Source: Gliomastix tumulicola (taxonomy: Eukaryota; Ascomycota; Sordariomycetes; Hypocreales; Bionectriaceae). Taken from it: a stretch of DNA of 64,000 nt. The DNA is taken from the NCBI GenBank assembly GCA_001599755.1, contig BCHX01000003.1:3879289-3943288 (forward strand), written 5' to 3'. Positions 11,501 through 22,183 of this stretch are shown piece by piece (position 1 is the first letter of the stretch; every line of letters begins with the position of its first letter). The position numbers and the translations under genes are program-made. The notes below the pieces were generated by a model. That model saw only the letters and a program-made list of their open reading frames with translations, was not told the origin of the DNA and searched no databases.

Positions 11501-12878
11501 GCCACTCACTGTCGATGAGAAGGTTCTGGGTGCTCTCGAACACCAGTCCCGAGCCGGCACCGATCAGCAGGATGTTGAAGAGGTCATAGGAAACATTATC
11601 AACCGCCTGCAAGCTGCAATCCAGCCAAGCAGCATCAACGAGCAGACGGGTATCCAGATGGAACTGATCATGGAGACCTTTTTCGTCAAGATGGTCAACT
11701 ACACTAAGAAGTTCGATGACCCAACGTACCAGACCGAGGTCGGGTTTGACCGGTCCATCACCGCTTATCCCGCGGTCAAGGGAAGCTGTACGCTGTACGA
11801 CGCCCTCGCACGCAACTTCGACCGGCAGATTCTCGCGGAGAGCAAGCTGTGGCGCTACACGGCCATACAGAAGCTGCCGCCTGTTCTTCACGTTCTCATT
11901 CAGCGATCGAGCGTGGGCCACAAGAACGAGAATCCCGTCATCATCCCCGAGACGCTCTACTTGGACCGCTACATGGACACGGACCATAGATCCCCCGAGT
12001 TCAAGCTGCGAAATGCTCAGTGGGCTGTGGCTAGTCGTCTGGATGATCTGAAGGAGATTAGAGAATCCCTTGGTGCCCCAGAGCCGAAGCGGATCAAGCT
12101 TGACTGTGATGCTGACGAGGTTGAGCTCCGGGAGATTGCGTCGTTTGACCCGTCTTTTGATGTGGACGGTCCCCTCAGTGTCGACTTCCCGGAAGGTGCT
12201 CAGCCCTCTGATGAGAGTGCCAAAGAGGCGGAAGCAACTGAAGCGACTACCGACGAGCCAGCTTCCGCCGAGAACGCGGCCACTGAGCAAATTTCCAGCG
12301 AGTCTTCGGGCGAGCCCATGGCCGCGGCCCCTGAAGGCCAGGCCACGTATGAGTCGAACCCAGAGCTGGAGACCAAGGTCTGGGACATGATGCAGGAGGA
12401 GCTTGAGAAGAGAGGGGAGCAGCTCCGCGACGAGCTCGAGGGGCCCAAGAATCATCCATACCGTCTGCAGGCTGTCATCTGCCACACTGGTCGACTAACT
12501 AGCGGTCACTATTGGGTATGGATCCACGACTTTGAGAAGAACGTCTGGCGTAAGTACAACGACGAGTACGTCGAGGAGAACCCCGAGACCGACGCTGTGC
12601 TTAAGCAGCTGAATGAAAGCGGGCACCCTTACTACCTCTGCTACGTTCGCGACGAGGATAAGAACGACTTTGTCAACGTCCCGGAGCGATCGATTCCTGA
12701 GCCACCACCCACCTATGAATCTCTCTCTAAAGCGGATGAGACCTCCAAGGTGGATAGTGATGCGGATTGCGCCATCATCGATTCCGACGAGGATGTCAAA
12801 GTAGCAATGGCAAAACATAGGGAAGTCGTCGAGGTGATGGACGCGCCAGCGCCAGAGGATGTTCCCGACCTTGTATAG
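8581..12878 (+). CDS. UBP2: Ubiquitin carboxyl-terminal hydrolase, UBP2 type, 1309 aa
   Basis: Four exons: 8581-8719, 8794-10280, 10506-10884, 10954-12878. Introns have GTATGT, GTGAGT and GTACGT donors, and the joined frame is continuous. Length matches yeast Ubp2 (about 1270 aa). The first ~600 residues form the long N-terminal region with Cys-rich stretches (CNPSRWIYELLHNC, YECCNPDQAAW). The USP domain starts with the Cys box GLLNIGNTCYLNSLLQYLF (nucleophile near C612) and ends with the His box TSGHYWVWIHD (His near 1186). As in Ubp2, a long variable insert, here with an Ala run near 11290-11310, splits the catalytic domain. Role by family: removal of K63-linked ubiquitin chains, partnering the Rsp5 ligase. 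The 225-nt intron at 10281-10505 is long and could hide a small exon near 10349-10396. Confidence 0.92.
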
Positions 12879-13448
12879 GAATGAGAGGCGGGCATGGCAT
12901 GGCATGGCATGGCGCATGATTGGATTAGAGAGGACCCTTCCGCTTAACTGCACGTCCTGCGAAGCTCTATAACGCGACCTGGTGTCATTGAAGACAATGG
13001 GATTGGATGGACCTAGAGGGGAGTGGGCACACGATTTGGTTATGCTTGCGATTCCCAGACATACACGTTCGGTGGTGATTTGTTACTGTTTTACGTCTCG
13101 CGAATGGACTCAGGGAACATACCTGGTGGGCGTTCACAGTAGCCGTTGTAAGGCTACATGGCGGGTTGGCTGATTTGCAGTGTGCAGGAGACAGCGAGTA
13201 TGATTTTACAGAGGCTGCCCTGAAGAGAAGATATCGGGGCAGGTGTGGCTATAGGTGGTTGTGCCAGAATCTGAAGACATACACTCTACCCTTTGTTCTT
13301 TTGTGACTGCCGTTTGTAGGCTGGCGTTGTGATATTGAAGAGACATGACATCGTGTTCCATGGTTCAGACACGACCCGAGCGGTCTGTGACTGTACTTGT
13401 TTTGTTCATTACAGGTGACATATGTTCATCGAGCCTTCAACTGGTACT
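12879..13448. other. Convergent intergenic region with short GGCAT tandem
   Basis: This lies between the 3' ends of UBP2 and the crotonase-family gene. It holds four GGCAT units at about 12891-12912 just after the UBP2 stop. No gene seen. Confidence 0.5.
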
Positions 13449-14523
13449 CTACCTCCCCTTGAAGACGGGCTTCCGCTTCTCCTGGAACGCCTTGAGTGCT
13501 TCGTTCCTGTCCTCGGTATCGACAACCCTCAGGTACATCTCGTTCTCCTTCTCCTCCCGAGCCCACGACACGGCCTCGAGCGCCGCCCGCACAGCGACCG
13601 GTCCGCCCTCGCAGATCTCCTGCGCCATCCGCACAGCCTCGCTCAGCGCGCTCACCCTCGCCGTCTGCAGCATCCTCGTCCCCGCATCCACCGCCTTCTT
13701 CTCTTTATCCCCTGCCTGTTCCTCCTCCTCCGGCAGGACCTCGACGAGCCGGTCCGCGATGCCCATGAAGTAGGCCTCGGGCGCACCCACCCTCCGCCCC
13801 GTGAGTACGAGGTCGCGCGCGCGGTTGAGCCCCACGACGGCGGGCAGGCGGAAGGTGCCGCCGGCGCCGGGGAGGATGCCGAGGCGCGTCTCGGGGAGGC
13901 CGACGGCGGCGTTGGAGGTGAGGACGCGGAAGTGCGTGGAGAGGGCGAGCTCGAGGCCGCCGCCGAGGGCGAGGGAGGAGATGGCGCTGATGGTCGGGAT
14001 GGGGAGGGCGGAGAGGGCTGTGAAGGTGCCGCGGAGGTTGGAGAGGAACTGGGCGGTTCTGGATTGTCATATGTTAGCGGGGGGAGCTATGTGGGAGGGG
14101 GAGAATGATGGTTAGTTACTCTTCTTGTGTGAAGCCCCGACGTTCCTTGAGGTCGGCGCCCGCGCAGAAACACGTCTCTACGGCACTGGCAACGACAAGA
14201 GCGCGCACGGGGCCCGTCGCCGGATCGATGGCGCTGGGAATCTCCTCGCCTTGCGGTCCGTACTGGCGTGCGACGGTGTCGATCTCGGTGCGCAGGGCGG
14301 AGAGGAGGGCTTTCGAGATGGCGTTGCGGGCGTCCGGGCGGTTGAGCTCGAGGACGCGGATGATGCCCGAGGACGCCGAGGGGAGGTCTGAGATCAGGAG
14401 GAGGGGCGGCGTGGACTTGGCTGAGTAGAGGCGGGCGAGGGGGCTGCTGTTGGGTGTCGTCTGGCGGCGGAGGGCAAGGAGACGGGCGGCCTGGGGCCTG
14501 AGCTGCTGCAGGCGGGGAGGCAT
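13449..14523 (-). CDS. Mitochondrial enoyl-CoA hydratase/isomerase family protein (AUH-like), 337 aa
   Basis: Two exons, 14120-14523 and 13449-14058, with a 61-nt intron (GTAACT donor, GCTAAC branch, CAG acceptor). The start is the ATG before PPRLQQLRPQAARLLALRR, an Arg/Leu/Ala-rich presequence typical of mitochondrial import. Crotonase fold signatures: oxyanion-hole segment TCFCAGADLKER, then LALGGGLELALSTHFRV and AAVGLPETRLGILPGAGGT, where the Glu residues usually act as catalytic acid/base. C-terminus AFQEKRKPVFKGR is typical of methylglutaconyl-CoA hydratase/ECHS relatives. Probable role: hydration of an enoyl-CoA in leucine breakdown or beta-oxidation; which substrate cannot be decided from sequence alone. 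It diverges from the membrane-protein gene starting at 15500, with about 975 nt between the two ATGs. Confidence 0.88.
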
Positions 14524-15499
14524 CTTGGTTATCTGGCGAGGCTGATATAAGTGGGAGAGCGTCAGAGAGAGACAATTGGTGCCGAAGAGCGTGCAGAGAG
14601 AGCACGAGATGGCGGGACGGGAGGGAGAAATTGAAGATGTGATGGAGGAGGACGGAGAGTCTCGGTTAAGTTCTGTCGCGTGTGCTCGTTCGGCTTGTGT
14701 CGGGATTAAGTCATCACTCCAGCCAGCCAATCCGTGGTCTTGGTGCTCTCCATCTGCGAGAACATGCAGGTAATACCGAAGGCGTGTCCGAGAAGGGGAT
14801 GGGCAGATCGATCTGGATCTGGATCAATGCCGCATATATTGCTTGATAAAGTTGCAGCTGCACACTCCGACGTCTTCATACTTTATCGACTGGTCCTTTG
14901 CCAGTCGTTGCGGGAGGTGCCTTGTATCTCAGCGGGCATGGGGTTCTACAATTCGCTGTTCAGCCACTATTGCTCCCTAAAACTCTCCCTAAACTCTTAG
15001 GTCAATTGGCACACTTCCTTGTTTCCCTGCCCTCAACCACTCTCTCTCGGACCAGGCCCTCGTTCCTGTATCGTTTCAGCCTCTCAGTATCTGATGATTC
15101 CGGCATACCAGCATCACCACACTTGGGCCCCCAGAGGCAGCACAGTCTTGGGAATAACGCCCCAGTGGCTGGCCGATCTCTGGTCATGCGCCCAAGGGCC
15201 GGATCAGCATGGACTCTTGGATTGGACTCTTGGCGTGGAGGCGACGGCGAACAAGATCCACCTTCTTCTTCCAAGATCTCATCATTTCTGCTATCGCCTC
15301 CTCATCTTCCTCCTCCTCCTCCTCGTCCTTCCCTTTGTCCATTGGGCGCTGCAGAGGTGGTGTCGGTGATAAGCACAGGCAGACTACACGACTGACACAT
15401 ATCCTATTCCCCAACAAGTGACAGTCCACAAGCAGAGCCCATAATGCAGCAGAAAGGCAGTCAGGAGAGCCCCAGTCATAAAGTGCAATTTCGGCCGTG
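14524..15499. other. Divergent promoter region
   Basis: This lies between the crotonase-family gene and the membrane-protein gene. A CTCCTC-rich low-complexity tract (15295-15330) can be read as a hydrophobic Leu-rich frame and might be part of an unrecognised 5' exon of the downstream gene; otherwise nothing seen. Confidence 0.4.
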
Positions 15500-17554
15500 A
15501 TGGCTGCGTCTTCAGCCTCACCGACGACGGCTTCCTCATCCCTCCTCCCCTCGAGCTCACCGCAGCCCCTGATTGTCATCCTCGACCCGGACGCCAAGGC
15601 GGCCTCGAACTTCTTCCCCTTCCAGGACATCGCTCGTCTCAACACGGAGCCCTCGTCCCCGGCCGCCGGCGACACGGATGACTTCTCCTTTGGCCAGCTC
15701 ATCGAGGACAGCATCGATGGCGGGCAGGAGGTCTTCCTCTTCGGCTCGGGCTGCCGGCTGCCCAGCGGCGAGAACGACTGCACGCGGGCCTGCAATGACA
15801 CGGCTACGTTCTTTGACAGCCTGGAGACCTTCTACAACTGCGCCGCCCTGGCCAGCATTGCGTACTGGTCCCGGGATGACATGGTCTACTACATCAGCGA
15901 GGAGGCTGAGAGGAATGCGAGCAGTATCATGGGAAGCGGGACCCTGGCTGGGTTCGAGGACCGACCCGTCATGGAGAAGTTCGTTGGCTGTGCCCTGGAC
16001 GCGTGCCGGAATGACGGTTTAGCAGAGCCTTGTGACGAGGCTATCACGCGGCTGTCCAAGGACAGCGGGACGAAGGAGGTGCTCGATGCTATCGAGTCCT
16101 TCTGCCCTGACATCAAGGCAGAGGTCAACCCGGACATCTTCGGCCCCGGCGTGAGTCCAGTCCAGTCCCTCAGTCCTCCAATACTCACAGCGCCTCCTCC
16201 CCCTCCACTAACCACCTCCACCCTCCCCCCAGGTCCTCATCTCGTACGTCTTCCAGGTCTGCTTCGCCATTGTCCTCTACCTCGGCATCAAGGCCTTCTC
16301 CATCTGGGTCCGCTACTCGGAGAAGACGACGGCCAGTGCGCCCTTTGCGCCGCTCCGCCGCGTCCAGACCATGATCTGGTCCGACTCGTCCGCCATGTCG
16401 CGCACCAGCGTCGCCATGGCCACCACGCTCGTCGAGTTCCAGGAGGCCCAGGCCTGGTTCATCTTCGCCGTCCAGATCGCCTCCATCCTCGCCATCGTCG
16501 TCAACTCCCAGGAGGGCACCTTCTGGGGCGAGATCGTCGTCAACGCCGCCGTCGCCTACCACATCTCGCAGAACGGCATCCTGCCCATGTTCCTCATCCA
16601 GATCTGCCTGCACAACGAGGGCATCCGCAACTGGCACACCTTCGTCGGTTTTCTGCTCGAGTACCTGCTCGCCATCATCGCGGCCACGCAGACCATCAAG
16701 TGGCGGGACGCGTTCAAGCTGTTCCAGGAGCAGAGTAACCTGCCCGCGTGCGGGAATAATCCCAGTCCGCGGACGTACTGTGCGGTCATCGGGTCGCTGG
16801 ACGGGATGCAGATCAGCTTCTTCCCGCACCCGGTGCTGTACAAGATGGTCTTTCTCGTCGTGGACACGGTCGCCATTGTTGTCCTGGTCACTGATCAGCT
16901 TGCCTGGACACTGAGGAAGCACCGTCGGACAAAGCACATCCGCGTCGGCAGCTACCAGGCGGGCAGAGGACCCGTCGGCAAGTACAAGCACCCCTGGTCC
17001 CTGTTCAAGAAGTGGTTCTGGAGGGTGCTGGAGGCCGTGTACGTCGTCATCAACATCCTGTACCTTGTCTCGCTCATCATGGTCATCGACGCCGAGAGCT
17101 TTGCTGCGAACCGCTGGTCGTACGGGCAGATCATCGCCGTCACGGTCTGGGGGCCTGTCATCGTGAAGCTCATTGATCTACTGTTCTGTAAGTCTGAAAC
17201 TCATCCATCCACTGCTTCTAACATTCCCCGGCGTGCTAATAATCTATAGCTGGCCCTCCTAAGAACGGCACAACGCTCAACTCGGGCCCGCCGAGGCTGA
17301 GGATCGACAATGTCATCAATCTGAGAGCGGGCACGGATGTAGACGACGACGAAGACTTCAGGAAACGCGTCGAGGACCGGCAGGCGGCACTGGACGCACA
17401 GAATCAAGAGTCAGACGAGGCAGATCCTGCCCCTGAGGGAGAGCAGGAGAAGGAACGGGAGCAGAAGGATACTGAGCCAGGGGATGGAGTGAGCCGGCAG
17501 GATCAGGCGGTGGTGCGGCATAGAGCAGGGAGGGGTGATGACATTACGACGTGA
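15500..17554 (+). CDS. Multi-pass membrane protein of unknown function, 636 aa
   Basis: Three exons: 15500-16150, 16233-17187, 17250-17554. Introns are 82 nt (branch CTAAC) and 62 nt (GTAAGT...TATAG). I do not recognise the family. Residues 1-217 are hydrophilic with Cys residues (GSGCRLPSGENDC, FYNCAAL, VGCALDACRNDG) and NDT and NAS glycosylation sequons, suggesting a disulfide-bonded lumenal or extracellular domain. From about 218 follow at least six hydrophobic segments (VLISYVFQVCFAIVLYLGI, WFIFAVQIASILAIVV, FLLEYLLAIIAA, MVFLVVDTVAIVVLV, AVYVVINILYLVSLIMVI, IIAVTVWGPVIVKLIDLLF). The tail is acidic and Glu/Gln-rich, probably cytosolic. No signal peptide precedes the N-terminal domain from this ATG, so a 5' exon may be missing; an in-frame stop lies just upstream. 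Confidence 0.8.
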
Positions 17555-17736
17555 TGACACGATGTGAGCATGAATATCAGGACATACATAGTAATGTGTT
17601 GAGGCCAAGGTCTTGTTGCCCTTGGCCTCAACACGATTCACCATCAGCATATATGACCACTCTACGATTCCCCAGGTTCCGCCTCCTCGCTGTGTGTAGA
17701 GAGAAGATGCTTGCTCGTGTTATCAATTAGGCTGTT

Positions 17737-18717
17737 TCACCTATATTTCGACGCCCGACTCGGCTGTCCATCCACAGCCTTCCAATTCCCCTCCTCATCA
17801 AACCGCCCCGGCTGATACTGATACGCCACGTTCTCCCTATCCCGCAGGAACCTCTCCACCCGCTCCTCCCTCGTCATCCCGCCACTCGCGCTCGCACTCC
17901 GCATCACCTCTTCGCTGACGTTCTGATGCCGCTGCGCCGTGACGTCCATGAAGTGCGCGCCCGCCGTCTCGGCCCTTCGTCCCTGCGCCAGCGCGCCGAC
18001 AGCGCACAGCAGCGCCACGAGCGTCGCGAAGACGCTGTTGGGCATGTAGAAGCCACCCGGCGGCGGCGGTGGCTGCCCATTCTGTTTCCCGTCTCCTCTC
18101 GCCGCGTGCCAGCGCTCCCAGTCTTCCCAGGTGGCGTTCATGGCCGGGCTGTTGGGCTGGTCGCGCCAGGAGCGGTCGCGGGCGCGGAGGTCGGCGTTGG
18201 GGGTCGGGGACGACCAGCCGAGGCCGTAGGTGTCGTAGAGGTGGCGCTTGTTGGGGTCGGAGAGGATGTCGTTGGCGGCAACGATGAGGTGGTAGCGCTC
18301 GAGGCGGAGGGCGGGCGTCAGGCCGCCTTTGCTGGAGGACGAGGAGAAGGAGGAGGACTTGCTTTGTGCGGTGGTGTTGGTGTGGATGTCCGGGTGGTAG
18401 AGCTTGACGAGCTGGTAGAAGCGCTTCTTCGTGTAGGGGCCGTTCTGGGGCATGGCGAAGATGTCGTAGGGCGTCGGATGGGATTTCGAGGGCCACGACG
18501 GCGGAGGAGGTTCAGAGGACGGGGGGGCTGACGGGCCAACCGTGGCGTATCGTCGTCTTGCGACATGGCAGGTCGTGTTCCGCTGATGCAGACAGCACCG
18601 GCGGGGGATGGACGGCGTGGACGAGATTGAGGAGGAGGATGTCGGGAAGGCGGCGGCGAAAACGGCCTGGTGGGAGTGGAGGAGGGAGATGGCGGGTGTC
18701 GAGGCCTTCAACAGCAT
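17737..18717 (-). CDS. Mitochondrial J-domain protein with one membrane segment, 326 aa
   Basis: Single exon. The ATG at 18717 (MLLKASTPAISLLHSHQAVF) gives a mitochondrial-type presequence ending near RRRYATV; upstream in-frame Met codons give only low-complexity sequence. A J-domain spans about 82-165: PYDIFAMPQ, the HPD motif at residues 108-110 (LYHPDIH), a Ser-rich insert, then NDILSDPNKRHLYDTYGLGW. A hydrophobic segment (NSVFATLVALLCAVGALAQG, about 232-251) suggests anchoring in the inner membrane. HPD stimulates Hsp70 ATPase, so a partnership with mitochondrial Hsp70 is expected; the specific role is unknown. It ends about 180 nt from the convergent membrane-protein gene. Confidence 0.88.
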   Translation of the reverse strand: MLLKASTPAISLLHSHQAVFAAAFPTSSSSISSTPSIPRRCCLHQRNTTCHVARRRYATVGPSAPPSSEPPPPSWPSKSHPTPYDIFAMPQNGPYTKKRFYQLVKLYHPDIHTNTTAQSKSSSFSSSSSKGGLTPALRLERYHLIVAANDILSDPNKRHLYDTYGLGWSSPTPNADLRARDRSWRDQPNSPAMNATWEDWERWHAARGDGKQNGQPPPPPGGFYMPNSVFATLVALLCAVGALAQGRRAETAGAHFMDVTAQRHQNVSEEVMRSASASGGMTREERVERFLRDRENVAYQYQPGRFDEEGNWKAVDGQPSRASKYR

Positions 18718-19435
18718 GGCGACTTCGTTGCGATTGTCATCGCAGTTGTGCTGTGGAAGGGGAGAGGTGCAGCTGTAGGACGCTGTCGCGTGAGGTTTGG
18801 TGGAATTGGTGGATGGAGTTCGATCGGAGTGGTCCGTATCTCCGAGACTCATGAGGTCAGCGGGCAGGCAGGCGGGCACGAGGGTCTTCTTTATTCCAGA
18901 GCCTGGCAGTGTGCAACTCCACTGTAAATACATCGGACTTAACCATTCGGACAACCCTAACCCTTGAGCTGGTGCAATCAGCGCGCGAACATGCTCAATC
19001 CGGAGCGCATCATGAAGTGATTCACAGAGCCACGGTGATGAGCTGTCTCCATATCATTATGACGAATGGCGCTTGCAGTTCGGTTTGACTCTTTAACCCA
19101 CGTACAGCAGGCCAACGCACTCTTCGTCAGCAAGGTGGACAGAAGAGACAGACCACGAGTCTTTCTCCGTCACTGGTCAATGGGCTGATTCCTGTTCTCA
19201 AGGAGCGGATATATAGATGATGTTCTGGTTCCCACGGATGTATGCCGACTTTTTATTGGCGGTCACTGCCGGAATCCTACCGCAAGCCAACCGACCCTTG
19301 CTTGAACCTCAAGAGGCCACGCATCTGTCTTCTAAGAACAGGATAATATGACCCGTACCTTTCCCATGTAAGTGCCGTGTACCACGAGGAGTCAGATACA
19401 ATAGGCTGCAGACAGCCTCCTGCTGCATGGCGCCT
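18718..19435. other. Intergenic
   Basis: Upstream of the J-protein gene and downstream of the conserved protein ending at 19436. No gene or repeat seen. Confidence 0.4.
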
Positions 19436-20603
19436 TCACTTGAAGGTGGTCTGCAGCTTGGGGTAATCCTTCGCGTGGATAGTGAGATCCGCGAAGACAG
19501 AAGCCGACTGGTCTCCGGGAAGATGGCGCATGCGCTTCAGATCCTCCTCCTCCAGATGCTCAAGGACCTCTTTGGGCTCCTCCTTGCCTTCCTTCTCATC
19601 CTCTTCGGTGGGCTCCAGAGCCGTGTCGGGACCCGACGACTCTCCGATGAGCAGGATCTGGGCATTGTCATAGTCGAGGTGGACCGGCTTGCTGGGGAGC
19701 CATCGCAGGGAGCGAAACTCGTCGATGATCCTAAAGTTCTGTCAGCTCCGGTACTCATGACTAGTGAAGACTAATCACTTGATTGAGGTTGACTCACTCC
19801 TTTGGGTACTTGGGTCCCTCTGGCAGTTGCGCATTGGCAGGGCCCTCGTAGTTGGGATTCTTGGAGCTGATGATGAAGCTCCCCTTCTCCTTGAGCCCCA
19901 TCTCCTCCTGCAGATCGGCAGGCTTCTCCGGAAGCGTGAGGATATACGCCAGATGACTCTCCCGTCCAGTCGTCGTAATGGCGTACACGCCCTCCCCGAA
20001 AGGCGTCGGTGCAGGCGTGTGTCGCGTGCCAGCCGTCTTGGTCTCGTAGTCCTCCCCTGCCAGAAATTCCTTCTTCAGCTCGTCAAACGAGGCGTTTGAC
20101 TTCTCGACAAAGACCATGAAGCGGTCTCTGCCGCTCTTCGGGAGGACTTTCTTGGGCAGGGCAAGGAGACGCGTGTTGCCTGCGTCGCCAATGGGACCTT
20201 CGCCGAGTTTGGCGTCCTTCTCGATGGGGCGGAGGAGGATGTAGCTCCGTGCGACGTCCTTGACACCGGTGGGCTCTTCTATGTTGACGCGCCCGCGGAG
20301 GAAGAAGTAGATGATGCCCTTTTCGAGGATGTTGCTGGGCACGTCTTTCTCTTCCGAGGGGAGCACGGCGCTTTCGTCCTTGGAAGTTTGCTCAGTGACC
20401 TCCTCAGTCGTAGCCTTGGGCTTGTCTTCTTCCTCTTCCTTAGTATCATCACCGTCATTCTGGCCCAGGGTCTCCTCCAAGGTTGTCTGCCTCTCGACCT
20501 TCTGGCGCTTGTTAGGCTCAGAAGACGAGCCGTTGGTCGTATGCTTCTTCGCGCCAGTAGGGGCGTCTTCCGCTTTGTTTGGGGCGTTCTGGTTGTCGGT
20601 CAT
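19436..20603 (-). CDS. Conserved fungal protein of unknown function, 366 aa
   Basis: Two exons: 19798-20603 and 19436-19730, with a 67-nt intron (GTGAGT, GCTGAC, TTTAG) that restores the frame as YPKEIIDEFRSLRWLPSKP. Residues 1-90 are hydrophilic, Lys/Glu-rich, with a bipartite nuclear-signal-like NKRQKVER. The conserved part follows: GIIYFFLRGRVN, RFMVFVEKSNASFDEL, YAITTTGRESHLAYILTLPE, SFIISSKNPNYEGP. Similar proteins occur widely in ascomycetes and are sometimes labelled BTB domain transcription factor, but I see no BTB fold or DNA-binding motif here, so I assign no function. No signal peptide or membrane segment. Confidence 0.8.
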
Positions 20604-22183
20604 GATTGCTGAGTCTTTGCGATTGCACTCGATATTTGATGGGGATGAGATTGAGTGTGTGAGATGAAATGGTGTGAAATCGCATTAGTGATGAAGGGTT
20701 TGCACTTTGAGACTTTGACTCGATGCTGGGGTTGTTCCAGATGCGCGTTCAGTGATGTCATAGACATGTCTCCAAGCCGCTACCTCGCGTTTTCGAGTAG
20801 TGATGTGCACAATATCGCATAACTTCATATTTGTGATGTCTCTTTTTCCTATATGCATTTGGAAGTCTCAAGGAACTATTCAGGACTGTCTTCGCCTTGT
20901 CCACTAGCGAGAAGGTAAGGGAGGCAGGCTATGGTTGTGGTGGCGCGATCTTGTCGCGTGACGCTGCTCCCGTTTCCGCTCGAACTATTCTGTGACTTCT
21001 CTGTCTTTGCAAAACTCAATTCTGTAGAAGGCCTAATACTTTCACTGGTCGTCCATGGCATGGTATTTCTTGCCACGGATTTAGGTAATGCGTAATCGTA
21101 CAAGAAGCGGACATCTCTTGCTGCACACATGCCAGTATCTTTCTACGGGGGGCTCCCACCATCCACGAAAGTGACCCAATCGGCGCGCGCACAGGCAAGG
21201 TCTGCTATTGACTCTCTCTCAGGTACATTTCTAGTTAGCCCCCCGAGACCTACACGCGGTTTATGCAATTCTCGCGGGGTCGACGCGAACAAGCTACCTC
21301 ATGTCGTACAAACAACAACGCCATATCGTCCCAATTCCTTGGGACGATTCCTAGCCGCTGCAGACGAACAAGGTGTTTTCTCGGCAATTCTTCTTCTCTA
21401 CGCGCGAACAGCGATCCATCCCTCAGATCACCCGAAGCCCCTCCATCGCTGTGCTCCTCGACGTTCAGCAACAAAGCAGATCAGCTTTTGTAACCGAATC
21501 ACTCGCAACTCCTATTATGATTTCCACGTGTTCACAGCCCAGAATAACAAAGATCTGGACAGAGGATTACACCATAATTCGAGAGAATGGTGTTGAGACC
21601 GCCTAATCTGGTGGCATGTGCTACTAAGTTTGTACATGGGCTTGGCTTGGGCACGGCGGCAGCTGCAAAAGATGTGGAAAGCCAGAAAAAGCAGGGTCTC
21701 TCTTAGCTCTGAGTAGCGGTACAGCGGCTCAGATAAGAATTTCTACGTCGGCTTAGAAGATGACAGCACGCGAAACGGCACGGCCAAGATTGCAGTAAGA
21801 ATCTCGGCAAGCGCCAAAAAATCACCTGACAAGTGCAGGGATGGAGCAAAATTGCACGGGAATAACTAAACGCAGATCGCGGCACCTGGTCAGCACTAAT
21901 TGGCGACTCAGCCAATGTACCATCACCAAACCCTGGCCTCTCCTGTCCTCCCTGTACCTGATTTGCTGAGTCGCCAATTGGTCGTTTTAAGTCGCTGGCA
22001 GGAGGCGCAAGTCTCAGCGCAGCGCCACGCAACCAACGACATGCACCACGCCATCCAGCGTCCGTCTCGACTGATGTTCACCACATACAAGTATCGTCGT
22101 CAAACCTGCAGTTATTGCTTATTCGCATCTTATCCACAACCAAGTTACTTCCTTTTCTTGCGCAGCTAGATCTCAATTCGACG
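20604..22183. other. Divergent intergenic region
   Basis: Between the conserved protein (minus) and the S10 gene (plus). Small frames at 20876-21130 and 21129-21596 show no domains. The one clear structure is the inverted repeat at 21898-21979, listed separately. Confidence 0.45.
21898..21979. promoter_or_regulatory. 15-bp perfect inverted repeat upstream of the S10 gene
   Basis: The arms AATTGGCGACTCAGC (21898-21912) and its exact complement (21965-21979) are separated by 52 nt and lie about 205 nt before the S10 start codon. Each arm contains GACTCAG, close to the bZIP site TGACTCA, and CCAAT sequences touch both arms. A paired binding site or a promoter cruciform is possible; no function is shown. 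Confidence 0.5.

Noticed and set aside
11019..12485. 488-codon minus-strand frame
   Set aside because: Antisense to the UBP2 catalytic exon; composition is that of a shadow frame.
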